Shown: positions 1 through 10,857 of the stretch, one piece after another
Layout: every line of letters starts with the position of its first letter
Numbering within the stretch: the stretch's first letter is position 1
Source of the DNA: Gigaspora rosea
Lineage: Eukaryota; Glomeromycota; Glomeromycetes; Diversisporales; Gigasporaceae
Length of the DNA: 64,000 bases
Assembly (NCBI GenBank): GCA_003550325.1
Contig: QKWP01000760.1
Span: 156,168-220,167, forward strand
Direction: 5' to 3'
Notes under the pieces: generated by a model
What the model was told of the DNA's origin: nothing
Databases searched by the model: none
Seen by the model: only the letters and a program-made list of their open reading frames with translations
Translations under genes and position numbers: made by a program

Positions 1-1212
1 TATATAATTTATTCAAAAAGCAAAGTCCACATTTTATCGTCATAGAACTCTATTAAATATTACTTCTTTGTTCTTCACTTACATGTTAAATTACTAGCTT
101 GTAAGTATATAGTTTATTCAAAAAACAAAGTACACATTTTTGGCGTCAATAGACTTCTCTATTAAATGTTACTTCTTTGTTCTTTTGCTTACATGTTAAA
201 TTACAAGACGGTAATTATAGTTTATTCAAAAAAACAAAGTACATATTTTATCGTCAATAGAGTTATCTATTAAATATTACTTTTTGTTCTCTGTTCTTTT
301 ACTTACATGTTAAATTACCAGGGAGTAAGTATATAGTTTATTCAAAAAACAAAGTAAACATCTTTGAATTTTCTATTAAATATTACTTTTTTCTTCACAT
401 ACGTTTTAAATTACCAGTGCGTATGTATATAGTTTATTCAAAAAACAAAGTACACATTTTATCGCCAATGGAATTCTCTATTAAATAATAATTCTTTGTT
501 TTTCACTTATGTGTTAAATTACCAGTTTGTAAGTATATAGTTTATTCATAAAACAAAGTACACATTGTCAATTAAATTCTCTACTAAATATTACTTCTTT
601 GTTCTTTCACTTACGTGTTAAATTACCAGGGAGTAAGTATATAGCTTATTTTAAAAAACAATATATATATTTTATTGTCAATAGAATTCTCTATTAATAT
701 TTAAATATTACTTCTTTGTTCTTTCACCTACATGTTAAATTACCAGTTTGTAAGTATATAGTTTATTCAAAAAACAAAGTACACATTTTATCGTCAATAG
801 AATTCTCTATTAAATACTTCTTTGTTCTTTCACTTCATGTTAAATTACCAGGAAGTAAGTATATAGTTTATTCAAAAAACAAAAAAGTACACATTTTATT
901 ACTAATAGAATTCTCTATTAAATGTTATTTTTTTATTCTTTTACTTATGTGATAAATTACCAGTCTGTAAGTATATAGTTTATTCAAAAAACAAAATACA
1001 CATTTTATTGCCAATAGAATTCTCTCTTAATATTACTTATTTGTTCTTTCACTTACGTGTTAAATTACCAGGCTGTAAGTATATAGTTTATTCAAAAAAA
1101 CAATGTACACATTTTATTGTCAATGGAATTCTCTATTAAATGTTACTTCTTTGTTCTTTTACTTACGTGTTAAATTACCAGTCTGTAAGTATATAGAAAG
1201 TACACATTTTAT
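1..1212. repeat. Satellite array, ~109-bp monomer (part 1)
   Basis: Head-to-tail copies of an AT-rich monomer of about 109 bp, recognisable by recurring blocks TTTATTCAAAAAACAAAGTA, AATAGAATTCTCTATTAAAT, TTACTTCTTTGTTCTTTCAC and TTAAATTACCAG followed by GTAAGTATATAG. Copies differ by scattered substitutions and small indels. The array continues beyond the left edge of the window. Short open frames inside it are by-products of the repeat and are not genes. Confidence 0.95.
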
Positions 1213-1910
1213 TAGGGATGGTAAAGTCAGTCCAGGTCTGGTTTGGTTCTAGGACTTGTAAGTCCTACCACACGGACCTAAGGACCAGGTCTCATATAAT
1301 AAGTCCCAGAACTTAGGTCCGACCAAGATTAATCCAGAATTAAGTTCTTGAACTCAGTTCTGATACCTTCTAACTAATCAAAATTCTTTGTTTATTGTGA
1401 ATATTGATTGGTTGAAAAGCTCTTTATCATATATCATATACTAATATTCTAAAGAAATTATTATAGCATAACATTATATCTTGTATGAGTTTTATTGACA
1501 CAGCATAATATTGCAAAATTAGGCTATATATTGCAATATAGCATCCTTATTCTAATTATGATCTTTTAGAGATTTGATTAGTTGGATTTAAAATTTAGCA
1601 TTTACTAATACTGTATATATTACCAATTTAAAAAAGTTTATTTGCAATGAAATATTATTGAAATAGCAAATTTGTGCAACAGATAGAATAGCATGTTAAG
1701 TAAAGCATGTCTAAGCTAATTTACATTATATATAGATATATTATGCCTGCCAATAGTTTAAATTGAATTGAATTTACTATTTTAAGTTCTAATATATTTT
1801 ATATTAAGACCTATTTTGGACCTATGTTCTAAAATTGGGACCTAGTCTTTATAGACCAGGTCCCAAAACCAGGTCCTAGAGTCCCGGACTTAAGGACTTT
1901 ACCATTCCTA
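1213..1910. mobile_element. Non-autonomous hAT element inserted in the satellite
   Basis: A 698-bp insertion with inverted ends TAGGGATGGTAAAGTC (left) and GACTTTACCATTCCTA (right). It is flanked by an 8-bp target duplication, CATTTTAT (1205-1212) and CAATTTAT (1911-1918), with 7 of 8 bases equal. Removing it and one duplication restores the satellite monomer exactly, which proves the limits. The ends carry many copies of AGGTCC or GGACCT in both directions, like the clustered subterminal motifs that hAT transposases bind. There is no coding capacity. Confidence 0.9.
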
Positions 1911-3734
1911 CAATTTATCATCAATAGAATTCTCTATTAAATATTACTTCTATGTTCTTTCACTTATGTGCTAATTACAAGCCGGTAAATATAGTTTATT
2001 CAAAAAACAAAGTACACAATTTTATCATCAATAGAATACTTTATTAAATATTACTTCTTTGTCTTTTACTTACGTGTTAAATTACCAGTGCGTAAGTATA
2101 TAGTTTATTCAAAAAACAAAGTACATATTTTATCTTCAATATAGAATTCTCTATTAAATATTACATCTTTGTTCTTTCACATATATGTTAAATTACCAGG
2201 GAGTAAGTATATAGTTTATTCAAAAAACAATTTGCACATTTTATCGTCAATAGAATCCTCAATTAAATATTGCTTCTTTGTTCTTTCACTTACGTGTTAA
2301 ATTACCAGTTTGTAAGTATAAGTTTATTCAAAAAACAATGTACACATTTTATGGTCAAGAGAATTCTCAATTAAATATTACTTTTTTCTTCACATACATT
2401 TTAAATTACCAGTGCATAAGTATATAGTTTATTCAAAAAACAAAATACACATTTTATCGTCAATAGAATTCTCAATTAAATATTACTTCTTATTCTTTCA
2501 CTTAAGTGTTAAATAACCAGTTTGTAAGTATATAGTTTATTCAAAAAACAAACAAATGCACATTTTATTGACAATAGAATTCTCAATCAAATGTTACTTC
2601 TTTGTTCTTTCACTTACGTGTTAAATTACTAGTTTGTAAGTATATAGTTTATTCAAAAAAAATGTACACATTTTATCGTCAATAGAATTCTTTATAAATA
2701 TTGCTTCTTTGTTTATTCTCTTATGTGTTAAATTACCAGGGAGTAAGTATATCATTTATTCAAAAAAACAAAGTACACATTTTGTCATCAATAGAATTCT
2801 ATATTAAAATATTACTTCTTTGTTCTTTCACTTACGTGTTAAATTGCCAGTGAGTAAGTATATAATTTATTCAAAAAACAAAGTCACATTTTGTTGCTAA
2901 TAGAATTCTCTATTAAATATTACAACTTTGTTCTTTTTACTTACATGTTAAATTACCAGGGGGTAAGTATATAGTCTATCCAAAAAACAATGTACACATT
3001 TTATTATCAATAGAATTCTCAATTAAATATTACTTTGCTCTTTCACTTATATATTAAATTACCAGGAAGTAAGTATATAGTTTATTCAAAAAACAATGTA
3101 CACATTTTATTATCAATAGAATTCTCAATTAAATATTACTTTGCTCTTTCACTTATGTATTAAATTACCAAGGAGTAAGTATATAGTTTATACAAAAAAC
3201 AAAGTACGCATTTTATCGTCAATAGAATTCTCTATTAAATATTACTTCTTTGTTCTTTCACTTATATGTTAAATTACCAGTTTGTAAGTATATAGTTTAT
3301 TCAAAAAACAATGTATATATTTTGTCATCAATAGAATTCTTTATTAAATATTACTTCTTTGTTCTTTCACTTACGTGTTTAATTACTAGAGAGTATGTAT
3401 AAAGTTTATTCAAAAAACAAGTCACATTTTGTTGTTAATAGAATTCTCTATTAAAAATTACTTTGTTTTTTCACTTACGTGCTAAATTACCAGGGAGTAA
3501 GTATATAGTTTATTCAAAAAATAAAGTCACGTTTTATCGTCAATTGAATTCTCTATTAAATATTACTTCTTTGCTCGTTCACTTACGTGTTAAATTACTA
3601 GTTTGTAAGTATATAGTTTATTTAAAAAACACACATTTTATCATAAACAGAATTCTCTATTAAATATTACTTTTTTGTTCTTTTTTACATTTTAAATTAC
3701 AAGACAGTAATTATAGTTTATTCAAAAAACAAAG
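1911..3734. repeat. Satellite array, ~109-bp monomer (part 2)
   Basis: Continuation of the same satellite, about 17 monomers. Two neighbouring monomers around 2990-3170 are almost identical to each other, which suggests recent local duplication within the array. The monomer step measured around 3241-3350 is 109 bp. Confidence 0.95.
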
Positions 3735-4193
3735 TACTGTAATTTACTGTATACAAGAGCCGTGTCTGTTACATTGCACCGATTTTAAAACATATTAATA
3801 GACCCGTGGATCTATTGTACAGATATAGGTTTGATAATTGGGGTTTTTATATTAGTCATATTGTAAATACATATTTATTTATGCTAAAGTATTTAAGATT
3901 CAATAATGTGAATTGCAAGTTTTTTCTAGAATCACTATATTTAATATGGCATAACGAAACGAATTCAATATTATATAAAAATTTAAGCTTGATTCCATTT
4001 GTTTTAAGGGTAAATTGTGAAGATTTGGATATTAAATACAAATCATGTCCAAGATATCATACTCGGGTCCTTTAATATTTGTCTCCTATAATTATACCCA
4101 GGTCTCTTACATTTTACCAAAACTTTAACCTATCCTGTAGACTCGGGTATGATACATGATGGTTCTATTATTGTATACAGTAAATTATGATAC
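3735..4193. mobile_element. Small inverted-repeat element in the satellite
   Basis: About 455 bp of non-satellite DNA that splits a monomer between its AAAGTAC and CATTTTAT blocks. The ends are inverted copies around AATTTACTGTATACAA, with GTAC on the left and ATAC on the right. A second internal inverted pair, ATCATACTCGGGTCC and its near-complement, lies near the right end. There is no transposase and I cannot name the superfamily. Open frames here are short and unsupported. Confidence 0.7.
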
Positions 4194-4860
4194 TCATTTT
4201 ATTCTCAATAGAATTTGCTACTAGATATTACTTCATTGTTCTTTCACTTACGTGTTAAATTACCAGTGCGTAAGTATATGGTTTATTCAAAAAACAAAAG
4301 TACACATATTATCATTAATAGAATTCTCTATTAAATATTACTTCTTTGTTCTTTCACTTACATGTTAAATTACCAGGTTGTAAGTATATAGTTTATTCAA
4401 AAACAAAGTACACATTTTATTATCAATAGAATTCTCTATTAAATATTATTTCATTGTTCTTTCACTTACGTGTTAAATTACTAGGGTGTAAGTACATAGT
4501 TTATTCAAAAAACAATGTACACACATTTTATTGTCAATAGAATTCTCTATTAAATATTACTTTTTTGTTCTTTTACTTACATGTTAAATTTCCAGTTTGT
4601 AAGTACATGGCTTATTCAAAAAACAAATTCACATTTTATCATCAATAGAATTCTCGATTAAATATTATTACTTTGTTCTTTCACTTGCGTATCAAATTAC
4701 CAGGAAGTAAGTACATAGTTTATTCAAGAAACAATGTATACATTTTTATTAAATATTACTTCTTTGTTCTCTCACTTATGTTAAATTACCAGGAAGTAAG
4801 TATATAGCTTATTCAAAAAACTACACATTTTATCATTAATAGAATTCTCTATTAAATATT
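4194..4860. repeat. Satellite array, ~109-bp monomer (part 3)
   Basis: About six further monomers. The last one stops abruptly at 4860, within two bases of the first coding sequence of the Sel1-kinase gene, so the array has either replaced that gene's 5' part or sits inside its upstream intron. Confidence 0.93.
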
Positions 4861-4862
4861 AA

Positions 4863-6128
4863 TACCCTGATGAATCTGCTGATAGGCTTTTCAACTTGTA
4901 TCAAGAATATGCTGAGTTAGGAAATGCTGATGCATTACTTAATCTTGGTTATTGTTATCAGCATGGAATTGAAATCGAAAAAGATAAAAACAATGCATTC
5001 ATTTATTTTCAAAAATCTGTTAAGTTAGGAAATGCTGATGGATTATTTAATCTTGGTCATTGTTATCAACATGGAATTGGAATTGAAAAAGATGAAAATA
5101 AAGCATTTAAATATTATCTTAAATCTGCAGAACTAGAAAAGGATAAAGGGCTATATGAAATCAAAAATAAATATAATTTGTCATTAATTGCCTATGATGA
5201 ATTTAAGGATGTTGAAGAAATTGAAAAGGGTGGGTTCTTAACAATTTATAAAGCTCGATTGAAAAATCAGCATCGATGGCTACATGTAGCTCTCAAATTA
5301 ATTCATAATCAAGAGTATATACACGAGGTAATCATAAAAATATTTTATGGTTTGGATAATTATATTTACTAAAAAAATTTTATTTAGATGAAGGCATTTT
5401 GCAATATTGCATCATTTATAAAATTCTATGGAATTTCACTAAATCAAGACACTAAAAAATATGCTCTTGTATTGAAATATGCTAATAATGGTTCTTTATA
5501 CGATAATCTTAACATTATTACAAAAATGAAATGGGAAGAAAAACTTGAAATTTTAATTTCCATCATATCTAATCTTAAAAAAATTCATTCTTATGGGTTT
5601 ATTCATCGAGATCTTCATAGTGGCAATATCTTACAAGGTAATTTGCATAATGCATATATTGCTGATTTAGGACTAACAATATCAGCAAATAAAGGACAAG
5701 ATGAAATTTATGGTGTTATGCCATATGTTGCACCAGAAGTTTTACAAGGAAATCCATTTACAAAAGCATTGGATATTTATAGTTTTGGTGTCATCATGAT
5801 GGAAATAACTGGAAAAAGACCATTTGACAGGGAACCATTTGATATTGGACTTTCATTAAGAATTAGCTGCGGAGAAAGGCTGAAATGTGCACTAGGGACA
5901 CCTGATCATTATATAAAATTAGCTGAGCAATGCATGAATTCTGATTTAGAAAAAAGACCTACCGCAAAGGAAATTAAGAATGAAATTAAGAATTGGCTTA
6001 AAAAAATTGAAAGCCCAATTGAAACAGAAATCAAGAAACAATTCTTGGAATCTGATAAGAATAAGCTAGAGCCGATCAAACAAAATCATCCAAAACATAT
6101 GTATACTTCTAAACTCATCAACACGTGA
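4863..6128 (+). CDS. Sel1-repeat protein kinase (5'-incomplete)
   Basis: Coding exons 4863-5327 and 5388-6128 are joined by a 60-bp phase-0 intron (GTAATC...TTTAG). The first exon opens in frame right after a stop codon at the satellite border, with no ATG, so the true N-terminus is missing or lies on an upstream exon. It encodes two Sel1 repeats (the NLGYCYQHGI and NLGHCYQHGI cores), then a kinase domain: glycine loop EKGGFLTIYKA, lysine in VALKLI, catalytic HRDLHSGNIL, DLG in place of DFG, and VAPEVL with DIYSFGV. The C-terminal MYTSKLINT tail matches kinases expanded in arbuscular mycorrhizal fungi. The TGA at 6126 is probably a late nonsense change, because the frame stays open for 21 more codons to TAA at 6192-6194. 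Likely a signalling kinase with Sel1 repeats for protein binding. Substrate unknown. Confidence 0.85.
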
Positions 6129-6194
6129 GAAATTACACAGAAATTAGTAAACCTTAGTATTCCTATTGATAAAATTGACATTGTTGATATGTAA

Positions 6195-6401
6195 AATTTT
6201 AAATTAACTTTGTTAAAAAAATTAAGGGTAGGTGTATTATCTTTATAATATATAGATACATATTATCCTTATAAATAACATTTTATAAATTTTATCTTAT
6301 TTTTTGAGTAGTTATTATTTACTATATTATCTTACCAAATAAATTATAACATTTTAATTTTATAAATTTATTTTATTTTTAATTAGTACTTATTTATTAT
6401 A
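6195..6401. other. 3' flank with a short direct repeat
   Basis: AT-rich flank without genes. The string TATTATCTTACCAAATAAAT occurs at about 6323 and again just after the neighbouring element at 6747, within two copies of a ~95-bp direct repeat. The downstream copy carries the transposon insertion. Confidence 0.6.
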
Positions 6402-6745
6402 TGGGTTCTCAAAAGTAGAAACCAGACTATTTGACAATTTTTTGAAAATTAACCTGTTTGATTGATTAGTCGTAAAATTTAAAAACCAAACTTTTTTACT
6501 TAATAATGAAAGTCTAATCAATTAATAAATTTTTGTGATACGTTAAAAGCTTTTATGCTATAATCTAAAAATAGATTTAGAAGCAATTTACAGGTCTACA
6601 GATCTAATAATCCTGTTAAACAGGTTTGTTAATCATGAATATACTATTTTTAGATTGTTTTGATTTTGAATAACAAAATAGTTTTTGCCAATTTTTTCAA
6701 AACCCGTAATCTGCCAAATTGTCTGGTTTCTACTTTTGAGGGCCC
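6402..6745. mobile_element. MITE with ~45-bp inverted ends
   Basis: A 344-bp element. The left end TGGGTTCTCAAAAGTAGAAA and the right end complement TGGGCCCTCAAAAGTAGAAA continue matching inward through ACCAGAC and AATTT. Flanks read TATTATA and TATTATC, a likely 6-7 bp target duplication. The uninterrupted sister copy of the flanking repeat at ~6320 shows what the empty site looks like. No coding capacity. Confidence 0.82.
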
Positions 6746-7492
6746 ATATTATCTTACCAAATAAATTATATAACTGTGTGTGTGCACATTTTATTTTTAT
6801 TATTATTGTTTTCAAATTGATTGAAATTAGAGCTAAAAAATTTTTGTTAAATATATGCATAATTTCAAAACTAGTATATATCTGATATGATGCAGATTAC
6901 AAAAGTATTGGAAAAAACATATAATAAGATCCCTATTATCAAAACAAAAACAAAAAGAAAAATTTTTCTGCAACAATATCTTTAAATTTTACTAAGTAAA
7001 TTGATCTTTAGCCCTTAAGTAAACTTGCTTAATACCCCTAAAAGAGTTGCAATTATTTAAAAAACTATCAATCCAGGCAAATATAAACAATTAACTCAAA
7101 AACAGTAACAAAGCAGTTTTTTTTCTATATATCAATAATGGTTCATAGAACCTAGTACCAAATAGTACAAAAAATAGTACTACTCCTATAGCAAATAAAA
7201 CTTTAAAAAGTTCAAAAAAATCTACTACCAGAACCCAAAACTACTACCAAAAACAGCTCTCCTTTATTTATTGGTTTCTATTCTACTCTCATAAATTAGC
7301 TCTAGTATAAAAAACTTTTTTAAAACCAAGCCTGCTATTCTAGAAGCTAAACTTACTAAAGAGCTTGTAGATATTACTACTAATAACTAGTCTAAACTTT
7401 CCTTTACTGTAATCTTTACTAGGACCTGAAATATACATAAATAGGTCAGATATTAATTTGCTTATTTTTTGTATTTTTATGCAGATCTTTTC
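6746..7492. other. Intergenic AT-rich DNA
   Basis: No gene recognised. Near 6985-7030 there is a diverged trace (CTAAGTAAATTGATC, CTTAAGTAAACTTG) of the small element seen intact at 16281-16612. Short ORFs here show no recognisable protein features. Confidence 0.5.
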
Positions 7493-7500
7493 TATTTATA

Positions 7501-7785
7501 GGGATGGCTAAAGCCAGGTGTGTTTATATATTTTGATTATTTAATTAAAATTAGGGTAAAAGTTAGTTAGGGGTTAGGATTAGAGCTTGATTTATAAGTA
7601 AAATTGTCTTTCTGACATTTTTTATTAATGCTTCTATGCAAGTTTAGACACTTGTTTTTTGTATTTTTGGCATTTTTCACTTTTTTTTCTTTGTTTTTGT
7701 CTTGTCGGGCTGATCCGAAAAGATCAAATTTTACAATTTGATTGGCTTTTATATCATGTGAATGCACCTGGCTTTAGATAACCCC
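7501..7785. mobile_element. hAT-type MITE with perfect 8-bp target duplication
   Basis: A 285-bp element flanked on both sides by TATTTATA (7493-7500 and 7786-7793). The inverted ends are GGGATGGCTAAAGCCAGGTG and CACCTGGCTTTAGATAACCCC. The interior (TTTAGAC, TTGATTGG, CATGTGAATGC blocks) is related to DNA at 12056-12250. The 66-codon minus-strand frame inside has no known domain and is not called a gene. Confidence 0.9.
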
Positions 7786-7793
7786 TATTTATA

Positions 7794-8458
7794 GTAATAT
7801 TTGCTTATTTTTGAAGTTTTTTCTGCAGATATTTCTATTTTAATAATTTTATAATTAACATGACCTATCTATATATATTTTAGGGTCCTTCTTCACTATT
7901 CCTACTTTACAAGATTACAATAACTAGTTTCTCTTCTATACCAGTACTACTAAATAGAAAAATTCCAAATCTAGTCAAATATCTGCTCAACTGGCTCTGC
8001 AGATATAATAATACAAAGCAATTAATTTTATTTGACTTTATAGCACAAAGGATTGTACAGTAAACATTAAGATGATGCCATATATTATATAATATTATTT
8101 TACTATACTCTCCTATAAGAGAAATTTGATTGGACAATATGAACTTTTATATTTAATATAAGATTTTAAAGACCCCCTTCCCTAAAATATTACATAATAT
8201 CTGTTACTACTCTTATAGCAAAACAACCCAAAACAACCTGAAACTGTAATCTTGTTATACCAATATAGCTCTATGAAAATACTATAAAACTATATACAAA
8301 AGCAAAGAGCACTAACAATTTTTTATTAATCCTATACAACTCTATTACAAAGATGCAATGAATCCATTAATAGCAACAAGAAACTAGTGACTACTAGTTC
8401 TATCTTGTTTGTAAATACTCTTGGTAATACAGAGCATAAAAGTCTTTTAGTGCTACTA
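7794..8458. other. Intergenic DNA, nothing recognised
   Basis: AT-rich sequence with many stops in all frames. No inverted ends, tandem repeat or coding similarity that I can support. Confidence 0.5.
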
Positions 8459-8935
8459 TAGTCAGACCTCCCTATAGTTACACTTCATATAGTCACACCT
8501 CTATTTAAGCACCCAATTTTGTGCGATTGACTTAAAACATAGTAAAAAACCTCGTTATAGTTACAAATCACTTATAATCACTGTCGGTGTTGTATGTTTT
8601 GGCTGTCCAAGGCCTTTTTTGGCCTTGTCCATATCCAAAATGTTCAAGCGTCCAAGATTGTCCAAAGCTTATACAGGCTTTAATAATTATTAAATTTGTC
8701 TAAAAAATATATGATTATATATTTTTTGAGATGCTGAACACATTCTAGGTAAAATTAAAATAAATTGTCTTAATAAAATTTTAAGTAATTTTACTTTATT
8801 TAATTGTTCAAAATTGTTCAAACTACTGTCCAAAGCTGTCCTGTAACAACACTGATCACATCACCATAAAAATTTAATTTTTTAACAATTTTATTAATAA
8901 AAAACCCTCATTATAGTTACTAATTTTTAACTAAA
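8459..8935. mobile_element. Pogo/Tc1-like element remnant, split by a MITE
   Basis: The sequence AGTCAGACCTCCCTATAGTTAC and the following blocks (AGTCACACCTCTATTTAAGCAC, TTTTGTGCGATTGACTTAAA, AAACCTCGTTATAGTTAC) match the complement of the right end of the element at 15356-16908. Both belong to one family whose ends read CAGTC and insert at TA. This copy is diverged, lacks the far end and is interrupted at 8585. Confidence 0.75.
8585..8854. mobile_element. CAGTGTTG-family MITE nested in the pogo-like remnant
   Basis: A 270-bp insertion with inverted ends CGGTGTTGTA...GGCTGTCC and GGACAGC...CAACACTG. Flanks ATCACTGT and ATCACATC share 6 of 8 bases, as expected for an aged hAT target duplication. 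The related copy at about 16785 shows the uninterrupted sequence TAATCACTATCACC. A core shared with 55170-55230 (CTTAATAAAATTTTAAGTAA) shows both belong to one family. TGTCC repeats fill the ends. Confidence 0.82.
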
Positions 8936-9358
8936 TATAGATTATAAAATTTGCTTGGCCAATATTCATATTCATATATATTTAAAATTATCTATTAAAG
9001 CTTCTTAAAGGTTTTATAGCAAATAACTTTTGATTCAATGATCTGATTTGGATAAAACAACTACTAAAATGTTTGTTTCAATAAGATGATTTTAATGAGC
9101 CCAAAATCATTAAAATTGAATCACTCACTCCTAATATCATTAAGGATTTGTACTACTTCTAGGTGATTGTTACAAATCATCAAGCAATATCAAATCATTT
9201 TCAAAAAGATAGAAGCTAGGAAGATATAATAATAAACAAAAAATTAACTTTATATAGACTAATTTATTTCTGTTATGAAAGAAATAAAAAATAGCCTTAT
9301 ACTTCATCAAAATCATTATGGCTTTGTTATTTATTATTGGTTTCATAATGTGTCATGG
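8936..9358. other. Intergenic AT-rich DNA
   Basis: No gene or element recognised. A short degenerate repeat of GGTTTCAT and GTCATGGGTT begins near 9340 and resumes at 12916 after the hAT insertion. Confidence 0.5.
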
Positions 9359-9377
9359 GTTCATACTAGGGGTCTTA

Positions 9378-9590
9378 ATGGGTCGGGTTGGGTCGGGTTT
9401 GGGACTGACCCGGGTCAGACCCACTTGGATCAAAACCCGACCCGGGTCTGACCCGCCTCATGTCAAACCCGACCCGGGTCTGACCCGCCTCATGCCAAAC
9501 CCGACCCGGGTCTGACCCGCCTCATGTCAAACCCAACCCGGGTCTGACCCAACCCAGCCTAACCCGGGTTGAACCCGGGTTAATGATGGG
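9378..9590. repeat. GC-rich subterminal repeats, left end of hAT element
   Basis: A tandem series of ~39-bp units (ACCCGACCCGGGTCTGACCC plus CGCCTCATGTCAA) at least three times, beginning about 9440. These are probably transposase binding sites. The open frame through them is repeat-generated and not a gene. Confidence 0.85.
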
Positions 9591-9602
9591 TGACCAACGA
9601 TT

Positions 9603-9660
9603 GCTTATTATATTACTACCTAAAACCTATCTAAGGCCGTTTAAAGTTATTAACATCACC
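9603..9660. repeat. Left arm of a ~2.4-kb inverted repeat
   Basis: TATTACTACCTAAAACCTAT followed by CTAAGGCCGTTTAAAG recurs in inverted orientation at 12007-12070. The arms lie inside the hAT element and include a TAAGGCC end typical of the Harbinger-like MITE family seen at 11164. Either an older nested element or a rearranged pair of MITEs. Confidence 0.6.
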
Positions 9661-9924
9661 CCTCCACCTTCCCTTTGATGTCCCCCGGATAACTCTTTAT
9701 CCGAAAGTTGTAACCTTTAACATAATCTAATAACCGGTTTTATATCCTATTCAAATAAAAGGATAACGGTTATATCCGGATAAGATATTTATATTAAAAT
9801 GCATCAATCAAATAAAGTAACTCTATATTGATCAACATAAAAAAATGATTTATGCATGAAGTATGTACTTTGTACATTCTATTCTAAAACTTACGTATTC
9901 GTCAGGTGTCATTAGTGGCCAGAC

Positions 9925-10090
9925 AAAGCGTATTTCGGAAATAAATAAAAGTTTAAAAAATTTTATTTGTGTACCAAAATTTTGAAATCGAAAATGAAAT
10001 GGGAGTGCTTAGAGACTCCCATTTGACAAGATAAGTAAAATTTTTTTATTATGCAGATCAACAAACTATTTAATAATAATAGAACGATAT
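9925..10090. repeat. Dispersed repeat, copy A
   Basis: About 160 bp matching 36400-36560: shared blocks TTTCGGAAATAAATAA, AAATGAAATGGGAGTG, GACTCCCA and TTATTATGCAGATCAACAAA. GGGAGTG...GACTCCCA can form a hairpin. Function unknown. Confidence 0.75.
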
Positions 10091-10247
10091 TAGAAGCAGT
10101 ATCGATTAACAATAAAATAATTTATAATAATGAAGGTCATATAAATAAGTGTATTCGAATTTTAATTAAAAAATAAATAAGATTTGATTTGTACATCTCT
10201 TATTTGATAATAAATACGTCTTCTTGTTTTATCAAAATAAGATTTAC

Positions 10248-10824
10248 ACAAGAAAACCCCCTAGATCACTTTGGCTGGATGAAATGTAAGGAATAATGAA
10301 CAAGAAAAAAGACATTGTGTGGAGGTTGCAGAATAATGCACTCCCGTTAGGGTACCGTTTTATGCATACATAGATGGGAGTTGTCTTAATTGTCCAGAAG
10401 AAAAGCAAGCACCTCAGCATTTTGCGATAGAATGCAGTTAATTTGGAAAATAGGCTATATGTTTCTAAAGAACTCCGTAACAGATCCAAGGCCACAAGAA
10501 ATGAGGGATATCTTTACAGCTAGCAATATTCAAGATGATAGAAAAAGGAGGGTAGCATTATGGTTGCATATCAATATATCCAAGCTCGATGGGGTAACAA
10601 TATTATAATGGAAGAAACTGTTAAAATAGTGCTAAAGCCAGATTACAAAAGAGTTTCAAGGTACTCATAATAGCAAGCCGAAGGAAAAGTTAGTTCAATT
10701 CTTGAACTTTTAAAATTTCTTTTAAGTTGTAGATAGGTAGTTTGTTAGTTATAATAATTATAATATGTATTTTTAAATTCTAAATAAAATACACCAATTC
10801 GCATTATAAAAAAAAAAAATAAAT
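10248..10824 (+). mobile_element. 5'-truncated LINE insertion
   Basis: Flanked by a 13-bp target duplication AAATAAGATTTAC (10235-10247 and 10825-10837) and ending in an A-rich tail at 10808-10824, the hallmarks of target-primed reverse transcription. Only the last part of the element is present. The translation, across frames, retains the end of a LINE polyprotein: IVWRLQNNALPLGYRF, then CPNCPEEKQ...HFAIEC, a C-C-H-C cluster like that found after LINE reverse transcriptases. A TAA after that cluster and frameshifts make it dead. Confidence 0.85.
10278..10660 (+). pseudogene. LINE ORF2 C-terminal fragment
   Basis: The reading begins near the sequence for VWRLQNNALP, passes through a zinc-binding C-x2-C...H-x4-C motif at about 10390-10435 and continues as DPRPQEMRDIFTASN and RRVALWLHIN in a shifted frame. 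Several frameshifts and stops interrupt it. In the family this region follows the reverse transcriptase and probably binds RNA. It is not a host gene. Confidence 0.7.
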
Positions 10825-10857
10825 AAATAAGATTTACGAATTTTAATTCTGAAACCC

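Noticed and set aside
716..952. 78-codon ORF and others like it at 3463
   Set aside because: They read through satellite monomers and repeat with them; no independent coding evidence.
1..4860. CRISPR-like array (regular repeats with variable parts)
   Set aside because: Monomers are contiguous ~109-bp satellite units with no constant repeat plus unique spacer, and the context is eukaryotic with introns.
9318..9515. ORF with PGSDPP/GLTRVRP repeats (also 12729-12929)
   Set aside because: Translation of the GC-rich subterminal arrays of a hAT element.
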